A stretch of 37,773 nt of DNA, from NCBI GenBank assembly GCA_023664665.1, contig JAMPEY010000029.1, positions 1-37,773 of the forward strand. Direction: 5' to 3'. Below the pieces are notes generated by a model. It was not told where the DNA came from, searched no databases, and saw nothing but the letters and a program-made list of their open reading frames with translations. Each line of letters begins with the position of its first letter. Within the stretch, counting starts at the first letter, position 1. Positions 16,637 to 23,939 of the stretch are shown here, piece after piece. Made by a program: the position numbers and the translations under genes. Source of the stretch: Lachnoclostridium sp. (GTDB taxonomy: Bacteria > Bacillota > Clostridia > Lachnospirales > Lachnospiraceae).

Positions 16637-16945
16637 CTACATTTTATGAAAGCAGGAGACAAATTTAACATGATTTTTGACCGTCTGGAGATAAGAAGAA
16701 GCAGCCCGCGCGGGAGTTCCTTTATCAAGATGCCTGAAAAGCCGGTCAACGATATTTATCTTTTTAGAATTTTCGTGAAGCTGGTCAATAATGTCAGTTA
16801 AAAGACAGCTTCCGGAGGCCAGCATGCCATAAGTGATATCTGCCGTGAATTTACATTCGGGCTTCGACAACCGTTTGGAAATTTTATTTGTCAAAGTTAA
16901 AATTTTCCGTTTCATTTGGTAAGTATTTGATGTAAAATTAACCAT
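16637..16945 (-). pseudogene. truncated transposase N terminus
   Basis: The 102-residue frame (MVNFTSNTYQMKRKILTLTN, SKPECKFTADITYGMLASGSCLLTDIID, DRLFRHLDKG) resembles the N-terminal region of DDE transposases carried by clostridial insertion sequences. The catalytic domain is missing: the homologous part stops near LQTVKNH and is followed by about 10 unrelated residues and a stop, 14 bases from the end of hepT. I recall this N-terminal motif from Firmicute transposases but cannot assign the IS family. It marks a past insertion/deletion event at the MntA-HepT locus. Confidence 0.65.
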
Positions 16946-17104
16946 AGGGAATCTCCTTCTTTTTTGTTTAGTAAGGTTTTTGTTAGTATTCCAATGAAAA
17001 TTGAGATAATCTCAAATGCCGCCATATCACATATCATTAATAACACAAAATTTCAATCACATTATATCGTTTTTATAATATTTTCGTTATTTAGCCAATA
17101 TGAA
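16946..17104. other. AT-rich gap upstream of the transposase remnant
   Basis: About 160 bases of AT-rich sequence between the transposase remnant and the terminator. It contains a small palindrome (GAGATAATCTC) that could be a relic of the IS end. No credible gene seen. Confidence 0.4.
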
Positions 17105-17133
17105 AGGGTGCGCGGATTCAAACCGCACACCCT
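17105..17133 (-). terminator. terminator downstream of the LysM gene
   Basis: AGGGTGCGCGG and CCGCACACCCT form an 11-base stem with one mismatch and a 7-base loop, 50 bases beyond the LysM gene stop. Flanking T/A runs are short in both directions. Confidence 0.55.
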
Positions 17134-17182
17134 TAATTTTGCGAAAGAAGCTATGTAATTTTTCATATATACTGCACAATAT

Positions 17183-18634
17183 TTATTCTACAATAATATT
17201 CTGCCCCGGCATGATGCGGTCCACATCCGTAATCTGCGGATTCTTTGCCTTCAACTGATTCAGTGTCATATTGTTGGCTTTCGCAATCTTGCTTAAGGTA
17301 TCTCCCGCTTTTACAATGATGGCTGCTTTACCGGATGCGGAAACAGAGGAATTTCCGACTCTGTAATGCTGTGCCAGATACAGTGGTCCGTACCAGGGGA
17401 TATCGTTATCCATGGCTGCGCCTGCGGGAATGCGAATCTTGTAATCCACACCTTCATAGGTGTACTCCATCTCTAATGCCACATCGCCGCGTGCCAAGAG
17501 TTCTTTCATATCCGCATTGGACAGGGTGGTGATATTCTGTTCCTTGGTTATTTGAATGACTTCACCCGGCTTTGCTGCTGCAATCTGATTCTCGGGAAGC
17601 GCTGTGTTTGCAGGCTGTCCGGAACCATCAGACTCATCATCGTCTGAACCGGAATTATCATTGGAATCAGAAGTTCTTGTGAACTCAAATACATCTGATT
17701 TTTCTCCCTCAGGACCATTGGCAACCTCGTCTAAGTTATTGCTTAATGCTTTCACGGTAACGGCATATTTGCCCGGATGATTATAGTGCTGCTCCATAAA
17801 ATCATCTGTAAAATCTCTGGTTCTTTCCTGACCACCAACATCTGTCTGGCTGTCCGCTGTAATCTTACTGAACACAGTAAGATGTCCTATGGAATTATAT
17901 TCGGCATTCGACTTTACTGAAGTAAATATAGCGGGATTCCATTGATTGTTCTCTTCATCCAGCCTGTACAGCACGAATTGATATCCGGCAGCGCCTTCCA
18001 CGGAAGTATAATGGAACAAATAAGGCTGCTCCGCATCCCAATAGCCCACGGTAGTGCCTAATTCCTTATCCGGACGGGTATACTCTACCTCTGCTGAAAC
18101 AGCTTTCTCACTCTCAAGTGCTATTGTAAGATTGCTGCCGCTGCCACTAAAGAGCTCTGCCCATACCTCAAAAGAATAAGTTCCCGACTCTTCCAAATCC
18201 TGGGAAAACGGAAGATTCCAATGGCTATTATCGCTCCCATCACCAACAAGATCCAATGCCTCTTTCACATTATCTGACATATACATCTGAGTAGCCGGAT
18301 TTGGGTCATTCGGGTTCCTTCCTGACACAAATCTCCAAGGATTGCTGTTATCTCGAAAAGAATCATAATCCTTAAACAGTTCACCATCCTTATAAACCCT
18401 TACATGCCAGCTCATTGGACCCCCTGTAGTTCTGTCCAATGTCCAATCAAAGGAACAGGAATAAATCTTGTCTGAAAATCCAGCATTTCTAGGCGCATTC
18501 AAAATGTACTTAGACGGTGCACGGGTTTCCCTCGAAACAGTGCTAGTTTCTTCCGCAGCCGCAGTCATGCCGCTAAATGGCGAAACCGTCAATGCCAGAG
18601 CCATAGCTGCTGCCAATATTGCTTTTTTCTTCAT
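17183..18634 (-). CDS. secreted LysM-domain protein
   Basis: A 483-aa exported protein. The first 27 residues are a typical signal peptide (MKKKAILAAAMALALTVSPF ending near AAA). A long middle region contains repeated beta-rich, fibronectin-like units (SAEVEYTRPDKE, VGYWDAEQPYLFHYTSVEGAAGYQFVLYRLDEE), then a Ser/Asp-rich linker (SNDNSGSDDDESDGS). A C-terminal LysM domain (IIVKAGDTLSKIAKANNMTL, about 436-481) should bind peptidoglycan. The gene follows the membrane Ser/Thr kinase by 97 bases, and the kinase's outer domain has similar beta-rich units (VHWDGDTGSATWKNVPESG), so the two may share ligand-binding architecture and act together at the cell surface. AGGAGG lies upstream. Confidence 0.85.
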   Translation of the reverse strand: MKKKAILAAAMALALTVSPFSGMTAAAEETSTVSRETRAPSKYILNAPRNAGFSDKIYSCSFDWTLDRTTGGPMSWHVRVYKDGELFKDYDSFRDNSNPWRFVSGRNPNDPNPATQMYMSDNVKEALDLVGDGSDNSHWNLPFSQDLEESGTYSFEVWAELFSGSGSNLTIALESEKAVSAEVEYTRPDKELGTTVGYWDAEQPYLFHYTSVEGAAGYQFVLYRLDEENNQWNPAIFTSVKSNAEYNSIGHLTVFSKITADSQTDVGGQERTRDFTDDFMEQHYNHPGKYAVTVKALSNNLDEVANGPEGEKSDVFEFTRTSDSNDNSGSDDDESDGSGQPANTALPENQIAAAKPGEVIQITKEQNITTLSNADMKELLARGDVALEMEYTYEGVDYKIRIPAGAAMDNDIPWYGPLYLAQHYRVGNSSVSASGKAAIIVKAGDTLSKIAKANNMTLNQLKAKNPQITDVDRIMPGQNIIVE

Positions 18635-18731
18635 ATTGCATTTCTTCCTCCTCTGCTTAAAAATAGTTACTAACTATACATATCACAGGTTTTGAGGAAG
18701 TTGGTCTGCTGGCAGCAGATTTTTTAAATTT

Positions 18732-20242
18732 TTATTTCATAATCAGCCACGGGCTGTAATATTCTTCCGGCGCAGGGTCCGGCATGGGGCTGGAGTTGTA
18801 TTCGTTAGGCCGTGAAGAATATGCCTGCACGGTAAATCGGTATTGTTTATTTTCTCCCGGTATTAAAAGTTCCGCCCTGATACGGATTCCACCACCATAC
18901 CCAAATTCTATAATCGGTTCCTTGTTCCAGATATTATTCGTCACATATTCGCCCGCTTCATCATAAACAGTCACATCAAATCTGTCCTTATCCTCATAGT
19001 CATCCAGATTGTCCCATGTGGCATAATATTTATAAACATCATCCACATTGTACATTTTCCATGCGAGCCCTGTAGGCGCAGGCAGCGGGGGCGCACCTTC
19101 TCCGGTATATTCAAAGGCATCCGACATTGCATAAGCACTGTCCGTATAAGTAACTCCATCTCCGACCGCCGCTATGGAAAAATAATAAAACCCATTCTCT
19201 GTGAACTCTTTTGCCGCCTCTGCACTGAGATAAGCCTGATCTCTGTTAGTTCCTCCCATCCTGATTTTTTCTTCATAAAAATAATCATCGGCATCCACAT
19301 CCGGGGGAAGCGGCATATCTCTTTTATACAATCGCAGATAAAACTGTGCTTCATCACCGACACCGGATTCCGGCACATTCTTCCATGTTGCAGAGCCGGT
19401 ATCGCCGTCCCAATGGACATCCTGTGGCACAGGCAGAACAGTTAATCCATTCTCTGCCCCGGCATCATGGGATGGCGGCGTGCCCCCCCGCAGAGCCGAC
19501 ATCCGCGTGATGCCATAGCCTGCAAGAGCCAGCACAAGCAGTACCGCGGCGCCGCACAGAACCGTTTCTTTCGTATGGAAAAATGCTCTTTTCACCTGTT
19601 TTACGGACTGATATCTCTTATCCGGGTCCAGATTCATGCATTTTCGGATAATCTTTTTATAGCGGGGACTCTGATTCTTTTCCCCCATAATCTGATTCAA
19701 AGTCACCCCCAGCGCATAGATGTCCGTGCGCTCATCGGTCTGGGCAAAACCGTACTGTTCCGGCGGCGCAAATCCTCTGGTGCCCAGAAGCTTGGTATCC
19801 TTCTCCACCTCTTCCTTCGGCATCCGGGCTGCATCAAAATCAATCAAGTACACATGCTCATCCTCTGTAAGAATAATGTTGGAGGGTTTGATATCGCGGT
19901 GGATAATGCCTTTTCCATGTATAAATTCCAGTACGGAACACAAGCTTTTTACCACATTCAAAAACTGCTCTTTGGACAGGTCTAATACATCGGGGAGCTT
20001 CCCCTCTATATATTCTTCCATAACCACAGTGGAATCTTCCAAAACAGACACTTCGTATAATTTAGGCAGATTTGGGTGGGGATACTTTTGCAGAATTTCA
20101 TAAATGGGGTGGCGTCCCTTAAGGGTTTTCTTTATAAATAGCTGCTCCGCCTCTTGGTTACCCCCCCGAGCGATTTTTGGCGTACCAGATACACCGTGCT
20201 TTTGTCACTTTGCTTTAAAAGCCTAATCTCTTCATACTCCAT
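18732..20242 (-). CDS. membrane Ser/Thr protein kinase, frameshifted at a G7 tract
   Basis: A PknB-type kinase in two frames. The 3' frame (18732 to about 20163) holds most of the kinase: HRDIKPSNIIL (catalytic loop), DFDAAR in place of the usual DFG, GTRGFAPPEQYG (activation segment/APE), a transmembrane helix (TVLCGAAVLLVLALAGYGIT) and an extracellular beta-rich domain. The first 27 codons (MEYEEIRLLKQSDKSTVYLV, then RQKSLGG) read from the ATG at 20242 in another frame. The frames meet at a G7 run (coding strand; C7 at 20161-20167); one extra G would join them to give IKKTLKGRHPIYEILQKYPH, with a VAIK-like Lys. As it stands, the kinase lacks its nucleotide-binding loop unless re-framed. ATG 20254 is an alternative start. 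Confidence 0.82.
20161..20167. repeat. C7/G7 homopolymer at the kinase frame junction
   Basis: Seven Cs on the plus strand. Reading frames on either side are each coherent kinase sequence but are offset by one base. Either slipped-strand phase variation, a mutation, or a base-calling error in a homopolymer. Confidence 0.8.
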
Positions 20243-20355
20243 GATAACAACCATGCCTTTCCGCCGCCTGCAAATACTTGACAACTGTATTCTGCCGCCC
20301 ATACACCGACTAGTATCCCGGATTTCTCTTGTCATATTACGAGCAATTTGGTAGA

Positions 20356-20385
20356 ATTATAGCACATGAATTATGGGAGATGCAA
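20356..20385 (-). promoter_or_regulatory. probable kinase promoter
   Basis: Minus strand TTGCAT (20380-20385), 18-base spacer, TATAAT (20356-20361), about 110 bases upstream of the kinase start. Confidence 0.5.
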
Positions 20386-20434
20386 GTGTGAGAAGAAATT
20401 CTGAGAATATCTGTTTAGTATCGGAGGTACCGGC

Positions 20435-20887
20435 ATGGAAATTATGGCTGCGGAAAACAAAACGACCATTGAGTTAGAAAATGAAATCAAAGAGGCAACG
20501 GACATTGAGGACTATCTGCAGACCAACAAAAAACATCTGACGCAGGACGGTTTCTGCGAGTATTTGAACACACTTTTATCCTCAAAGGGCATCCGTAAAG
20601 CGGATGTGGTGCGGGAATCCCTGCTGGACAGGGCATATGTGTACCAGATATTTTCCGGTGAAAGAACGCCTTCCCGTGATAAGCTGATTGCTCTGGCATT
20701 CGGAATGCACCTTACGGATGCGGAAACACAAAAAATGCTGAAATTGTCCTGCAACCGGGAACTATATGCAAAGGATGAAAGGGATGTGCTGATTTTATTT
20801 GCCCTGCAGCATAAACAAGCCATCATGGATGTCAACGAATCATTGTTCCGGCATGGTTTTCCTGCTTTAGGCGCTCCGCCAAAATAG
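20435..20887 (+). CDS. XRE-like helix-turn-helix protein, divergent from the kinase
   Basis: A 150-aa protein with a central helix-turn-helix (KADVVRESLLDRAYVYQIFSGERTPSRDKLIALAFGMHL, about 55-95) and a C-terminal helical segment (LYAKDERDVLILFALQHKQAIMDVN). GGAGG lies seven bases before the ATG. It is transcribed away from the Ser/Thr kinase with a shared 190-base regulatory region; pairing of such a regulator with a membrane kinase is recurrent in Lachnospiraceae, so it may be a substrate or regulator of the kinase. That link is inference from position. Confidence 0.75.
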   Translation: MEIMAAENKTTIELENEIKEATDIEDYLQTNKKHLTQDGFCEYLNTLLSSKGIRKADVVRESLLDRAYVYQIFSGERTPSRDKLIALAFGMHLTDAETQKMLKLSCNRELYAKDERDVLILFALQHKQAIMDVNESLFRHGFPALGAPPK

Positions 20888-20913
20888 TGCCTGTTCGGTG
20901 TGCTATTTGTCAT

Positions 20914-20942
20914 TTGACAAGCATTCTGTATTATGCTACATT
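20914..20942 (+). promoter_or_regulatory. promoter of the SDR gene
   Basis: TTGACA (20914-20919), 17-base spacer, TACATT (20937-20942), 51 bases upstream of the ATG. Confidence 0.7.
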
Positions 20943-20993
20943 TGTTTATAGAGTGAAAATCATTCTAATCACCATATTAAGGAGGGATATACT

Positions 20994-21794
20994 ATGGGTT
21001 TTCTGTCAGGAAAGACAGCAATTATTACAGGCGCCGGTCGTGCAGTTTTGAGTGACGGCCGCTGCGGCTCCATCGGCTACGGTATTGCAACCGCTTATGC
21101 AAAAGAGGGCGCAAATATCGTAATTACCGGACGAAATGTGAAAAAACTGGAAGATGCAAAAGAGGAATTAGAGCGTTTATACAACATTCAGGTATTGACA
21201 GTTGCCGCAGATGTGAATGCAGGCGCAGACAATCAGGCAGTGGTAGAAGAGGTAGTACGCCAGACCATGGACAAGTTCGGAAGAATTGATGTGCTGATTA
21301 ACAATGCACAGGCATCCGCTTCCGGCGTGACCTTATGCGACCACACCACAGAGCAGTTTGATTTGGCAATATACTCCGGTCTTTATGCAGCTTTCTATTA
21401 TATGAAGGCTTGCTACCCTCATCTGGTGGAAACCAAGGGCACCGTTATCAACTTCGCTTCCGGCGCAGGATTATTCGGTAACTTCGGACAGTGTGCATAT
21501 GCTGCTGCCAAGGAGGGCATCCGTGGCTTAACCCGTGTTGCTGCTACCGAGTGGGCAAAGGACGGCGTAAATGTAAATATTATCTGCCCTCTGGCATGGA
21601 CCGCACAGCTTGAGAATTTCTCCATTCAGTATCCGGATGCATTTAAGGAAAATGTGAAAATGCCCCCTGCCGGACACTATGGCGATGTAGAATTGGAAAT
21701 CGGCCGTGTATGCGTTCAGCTGGCTTCTCCCGACTTCAAGTATATGACAGGCGAAACCCTCACCTTGGAAGGCGGTATGGGTCAGAGACCGTAA
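20994..21794 (+). CDS. SDR oxidoreductase, probable 12alpha-hydroxysteroid dehydrogenase
   Basis: A 266-aa classical short-chain dehydrogenase. Cofactor fold: TAIITGAG ... GSIGYGIA; an Arg after beta-2 (VITGRN) suggests NADP(H). Catalytic triad Ser156 (NFASGAG), Tyr169 and Lys173 (YAAAK). Many segments (RIDVLINNAQASASG, AIYSGLYAAFYYM, GTVINFASGAGLFGN, PDFKYMTGETLTLEGGMGQRP) closely match my memory of the characterised clostridial 12alpha-hydroxysteroid dehydrogenase that oxidises the 12-OH of cholic acid derivatives. The N-terminal loop carries an insert (RAVLSDGRCG) relative to that enzyme. It has its own promoter and a strong terminator, so it is a single-gene unit. Bile-acid specificity is an inference; the SDR assignment is certain. 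Confidence 0.88.
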   Translation: MGFLSGKTAIITGAGRAVLSDGRCGSIGYGIATAYAKEGANIVITGRNVKKLEDAKEELERLYNIQVLTVAADVNAGADNQAVVEEVVRQTMDKFGRIDVLINNAQASASGVTLCDHTTEQFDLAIYSGLYAAFYYMKACYPHLVETKGTVINFASGAGLFGNFGQCAYAAAKEGIRGLTRVAATEWAKDGVNVNIICPLAWTAQLENFSIQYPDAFKENVKMPPAGHYGDVELEIGRVCVQLASPDFKYMTGETLTLEGGMGQRP

Positions 21795-21874
21795 GGGCAG
21801 ATTAAATATTCTCGGTCGGCTATTCTGCATCAATTATAGAATAATTCAGGGTAGCCGGAATCATTACAAAGATT

Positions 21875-21911
21875 AAGGGTGGTCATATTTCATCGTATGA
21901 CCGCCCTTTTT
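21875..21911 (+). terminator. intrinsic terminator of the SDR gene
   Basis: AAGGGTGGTCATA (21875-21887) pairs over 13 positions (one G-U) with TATGACCGCCCTT (21896-21908), ending in TTTTT. Confidence 0.92.
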
Positions 21912-22045
21912 ATATAGCCTTATTGTTTTATCTAATTTGCATTTTTCAGCTTTTAACTTTTTAAATTTCTAATTTTTTAGGCTTCTATCTTCTTAATTTT
22001 TAGCACAGCCTCTTTCTGTTTATACGCCTTGATATATAAAACTAA

Positions 22046-22690
22046 TTAATCTTTCTCCGCCTTGATAATCTCTCCGCTCACAGCATTAATCTCGTACTCA
22101 TATTCTGTCCGGCCCTTTTCAAACTCTATCTCATAAACCATGATGCCGTCTTCCAAATCAAGCTTAATCTGTTTCTGGCTGATTTCGGTTTCTTTGAGTC
22201 CTGCATGAGTGAGTGCAATGCTCCAAGCGGATTCCTCACCGATGTAAGAATCCGATGCTGTCTGATTCGTTGGTGTTCCTGCGTTTCCTAGTATTCCTGA
22301 ATTCGCCGCATTTCCTGAATTGCCTGACGGCGCTTGCACTGAGGCTTGCCCTTGGGCTGAATCTATCGTTGGAGTCTGCGCGGGAGTTTGGTTCTGTGCG
22401 TGCACCGATGATTGACCTTGGCTTAAATCTTGGCTTGGAGTCTGTGTTGGGGATTGGTTTTGCCCCTGCGCAGGCGTTTGCATCTGCCCTTGGTTGGAAT
22501 CTTGAGCCGGAATCGGTGCCTGACCTTGGCTTGGAATCTGCTCCTGTGTATTGTCTGCTTTATCTGCTCCGGACAGTCTTCCGGCTAAAGCAAACATGCC
22601 AAAGCTTAACACGGAAGCCGCTGCCGCCGCGCCGATTATGGAAAGAATAAATGTCCTTTTCCCCATGGTGACTTTTTCATTTTCTGACAT
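22046..22690 (-). CDS. membrane-anchored PepSY-domain protein with Q/P/S-rich linker
   Basis: A 214-aa protein: short cytoplasmic start (MSENEKVTMGKRT), one transmembrane helix (FILSIIGAAAAASVLSFGMF, about 13-35), a long extracytoplasmic linker with many GQ/TP/SQ repeats (about 45-140), and a C-terminal PepSY domain (ESAWSIALTHAGLKETEISQ through EYEYEINAVSGEIIKAEKD). PepSY domains often inhibit proteases or sit near the cell envelope. The start at 22690 was preferred to an upstream ATG at 22741 because MSENEKV precedes the helix directly; the ribosome binding site is weak (AAGAG). Repetitive linker DNA could vary in length between strains. Confidence 0.75.
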   Translation of the reverse strand: MSENEKVTMGKRTFILSIIGAAAAASVLSFGMFALAGRLSGADKADNTQEQIPSQGQAPIPAQDSNQGQMQTPAQGQNQSPTQTPSQDLSQGQSSVHAQNQTPAQTPTIDSAQGQASVQAPSGNSGNAANSGILGNAGTPTNQTASDSYIGEESAWSIALTHAGLKETEISQKQIKLDLEDGIMVYEIEFEKGRTEYEYEINAVSGEIIKAEKD

Positions 22691-22833
22691 ATCAATACTC
22701 TTGCCTTTCTGTAGCCTGCGAACCTCTAATATGCACAGCACCTGTTTTTTGTTGTATGCTGCTTTATCACATCATACATCCGCATTGCTTGGCTTTCCAT
22801 CCCATCCATCCGGATTTCAGCAAAACCTCTTCA

Positions 22834-23085
22834 TCAACCCTGCAATCCCCTTGCCTGCCTATCCATATCCTCCACTACGATGTCATATATCTCTCCCAAG
22901 GTAGCGCAGTATTCCAACAGCTTCCAAGGCTCATTGGTATGATAATGAATCTTTATCAATTCATCATCCCCCACTGCAAGAAGACAGTCACCCTTGAAAT
23001 TTTCCGTGATATAATCATTAATCACATCCTCGTCCAAATCCTTGCCTTCAATTAATAATTGGGTATCATAGCGAAATTCTAACAT
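22834..23085 (-). CDS. stand-alone FakA middle-domain-like protein
   Basis: An 83-aa protein (MLEFRYDTQLLIEGKDLDED, then FKGDCLLAVGDDELIKIHYHTNEPWK, YCATLGEIYDIVVEDM) that resembles the domain after DhaL in FakA/YloV, where similar GDSLLVV, KVHIH and GELIKIKIENM motifs occur. FakA phosphorylates fatty acids held by DegV/FakB proteins. Here the kinase domain is absent, so the product could be an independent fold module or a partner for DegV-type proteins such as the one at 1-888. GGAG lies four bases before the ATG; the ORF continues upstream to 23112 but only with a basic extension overlapping the Shine-Dalgarno. Confidence 0.7.
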   Translation of the reverse strand: MLEFRYDTQLLIEGKDLDEDVINDYITENFKGDCLLAVGDDELIKIHYHTNEPWKLLEYCATLGEIYDIVVEDMDRQARGLQG

Positions 23086-23205
23086 ATCACTCCGTCTCCT
23101 TTTATTCATCATTATGTTTGTGGCTGACTTTATTATACTACTATCTCGTTATTTTTTTCAACTAAACAATAGCATTTGTTTACGCTTTGTGGAAATTCCA
23201 TTGGC

Positions 23206-23292
23206 ATGACTAAAAAGGAGTTGTATGGTTATGGGATTCAGATGGATTCTGTGTATGAAAAACCTGTTGACGGAACTGCTGATAAGTGCTAA
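23206..23292 (+). CDS. possible 28-aa peptide, or leader of the antisense transcript
   Basis: ATG to TAA encodes MTKKELYGYGIQMDSVYEKP and eight more residues. The DNA around its ATG (ACGCTTTGTGGAAATTCCATTGGCATGA) closely repeats the region just before luxS (ACGCTTTGCGGAAATTCTATTGTCATGA at 23889-23916), so this may be a relic of a duplication or insertion rather than a working gene. No ribosome binding site that I trust. Confidence 0.25.
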   Translation: MTKKELYGYGIQMDSVYEKPVDGTADKC

Positions 23293-23295
23293 GAT
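23267..23295 (+). promoter_or_regulatory. candidate promoter of an antisense (antitoxin) RNA
   Basis: TTGACG (23267-23272), 17-base spacer, TAAGAT (23290-23295). A transcript starting near 23302 would run into the 3' end of the small toxin gene on the opposite strand. Confidence 0.45.
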
Positions 23296-23301
23296 ACTTT
23301 A

Positions 23302-23392
23302 TAGAAAAGGTGTTACCGTAAAGCAACGGTTCGCCTTGGTTAATAGAAGCTCAAAAAAGCAGCCTAACTTTGGTCGGAGCGGTTGCTTTTTT
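23302..23392 (+). ncRNA. candidate cis-antisense RNA opposite the 3' end of the toxin mRNA
   Basis: Predicted from the promoter above to the bidirectional A6...T6 hairpin (AAAAAAGCA ... TGCTTTTTT, 23353-23392). It would overlap the last codons and terminator of the toxin mRNA, the arrangement known for RatA/TxpA in Bacillus subtilis. Prediction only. Confidence 0.35.
23308..23337. repeat. inverted-repeat arm 1 framing the toxin locus
   Basis: AGGTGTTACC, 9 bases, CGGTTCGCCTT. The outer 10 and inner 11 bases recur inverted at 23583-23614; only the 9-11 base centre differs. Confidence 0.8.
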
Positions 23393-23495
23393 GATGTTTT
23401 TTATTTCTTCCGGTCTGTCGGATATTGATTATTGTGACGATGATACTGATTATCGTCGCTACAATACCGACAAACTCCAAAATCATTCCGAACAT
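23364..23495 (-). CDS. 43-aa single-pass membrane peptide, candidate type I toxin
   Basis: An unlisted small gene. The peptide is MFGMILEFVGIVATIISIIV followed by TIINIRQTGRNKKHQ and a Ser/Lys-rich end: one 22-residue hydrophobic helix at the N terminus and a basic tail, as in holin-like type I toxins (TxpA/BsrG class, Hol_Tox family). Translation is set up by a 10-codon leader whose TGA overlaps this ATG by one base (TGATG), implying coupled re-initiation. The gene ends inside a hairpin with A6 and T6 flanks that can terminate transcription in both directions. The long inverted repeats and a possible convergent antisense RNA complete a type I toxin-antitoxin layout. No homologue could be searched. 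Confidence 0.6.
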   Translation of the reverse strand: MFGMILEFVGIVATIISIIVTIINIRQTGRNKKHQKSNRSDQS

Positions 23496-23527
23496 CAATA
23501 GTGCTTACCTTTCACTTTATTTTCCAT
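23495..23527 (-). CDS. 10-codon leader peptide coupled to the toxin
   Basis: MENKVKGKHY, preceded by AAAGGAGGGG (8-10 bases upstream), the only strong ribosome binding site in front of the toxin. Its stop overlaps the toxin start codon. Comparable to the mok-hok arrangement, where translation of a leader frame controls toxin synthesis. Confidence 0.55.
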   Translation of the reverse strand: MENKVKGKHY

Positions 23528-23582
23528 ATATGTATCCCCTCCTTTGATACTGGAAGCTCTCAAAATGTACTCATTTTGGCAA

Positions 23583-23614
23583 AAGGCGAACCGCTACCCG
23601 TTTTGGTAACACCT
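23583..23614. repeat. inverted-repeat arm 2 framing the toxin locus
   Basis: AAGGCGAACCG, 11 bases, GGTAACACCT: the reverse complement of the outer blocks of arm 1, 245 bases away. In the minus-strand transcript it lies in the 5' UTR, before another small hairpin (CAAAATG TACT CATTTTG, 23561-23578). Confidence 0.8.
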
Positions 23615-23672
23615 GTATATATTCTAACATAATGGCAGTGTTTTACAAGATGCGACAACAAATATTTTATCA

Positions 23673-23726
23673 CTTTCCAAAACAATATCAATTCTTATAC
23701 TTTTTATTGCTTTCTAAAACAATATC
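23673..23726. repeat. direct repeat in the luxS upstream region
   Basis: CTTTCCAAAACAATATC (23673-23689) and CTTTCTAAAACAATATC (23710-23726), 16 of 17 bases identical, 37 bases apart; the second runs into a GTTTAAAC palindrome. Possible paired operator or duplicated promoter for luxS. The rest of the 210 bases up to luxS shows no riboswitch I recognise. Confidence 0.55.
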
Positions 23727-23939
23727 GTTTAAACTAATCCTATAAAGAATCGTCGCGGACCGCCACTATAAAGGTAATTATCGTATCGGCCGCAAGCCTT
23801 GAAAAACCGGGGGTATCGCAGTCCGATGCATGAATATCATAAAAGCAAAGAAGCGGCAAAATAAGAAGCAATCAAACAACAGAATGCACGCTTTGCGGAA
23901 ATTCTATTGTCATGAACAAGAAAGAAGGAGGAATTTCAC

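Noticed and set aside
17105..17133. TPsiC-arm-like GGTTTGAATCC (minus strand), suggesting a tRNA
   Set aside because: No D-arm, anticodon arm or acceptor partner could be placed around it; it is the loop of a terminator hairpin.
18705..18725. Plus-strand hairpin TCTGCT GGC AGCAGA followed by T6 between LysM and kinase genes
   Set aside because: Both flanking genes are on the minus strand, where the T-run is on the wrong side; no plus-strand gene would use it.
23225..23428. 67-aa plus-strand ORF across the toxin locus
   Set aside because: It is antisense to the small toxin gene and runs through the inverted-repeat arm and terminator; peptide has no gene-like features.
23720..23880. Possible riboswitch in the luxS leader (SAM/SAH type)
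   Set aside because: No match to conserved SAM-I, SAM-II or SAH riboswitch core sequences; only generic short stems found.
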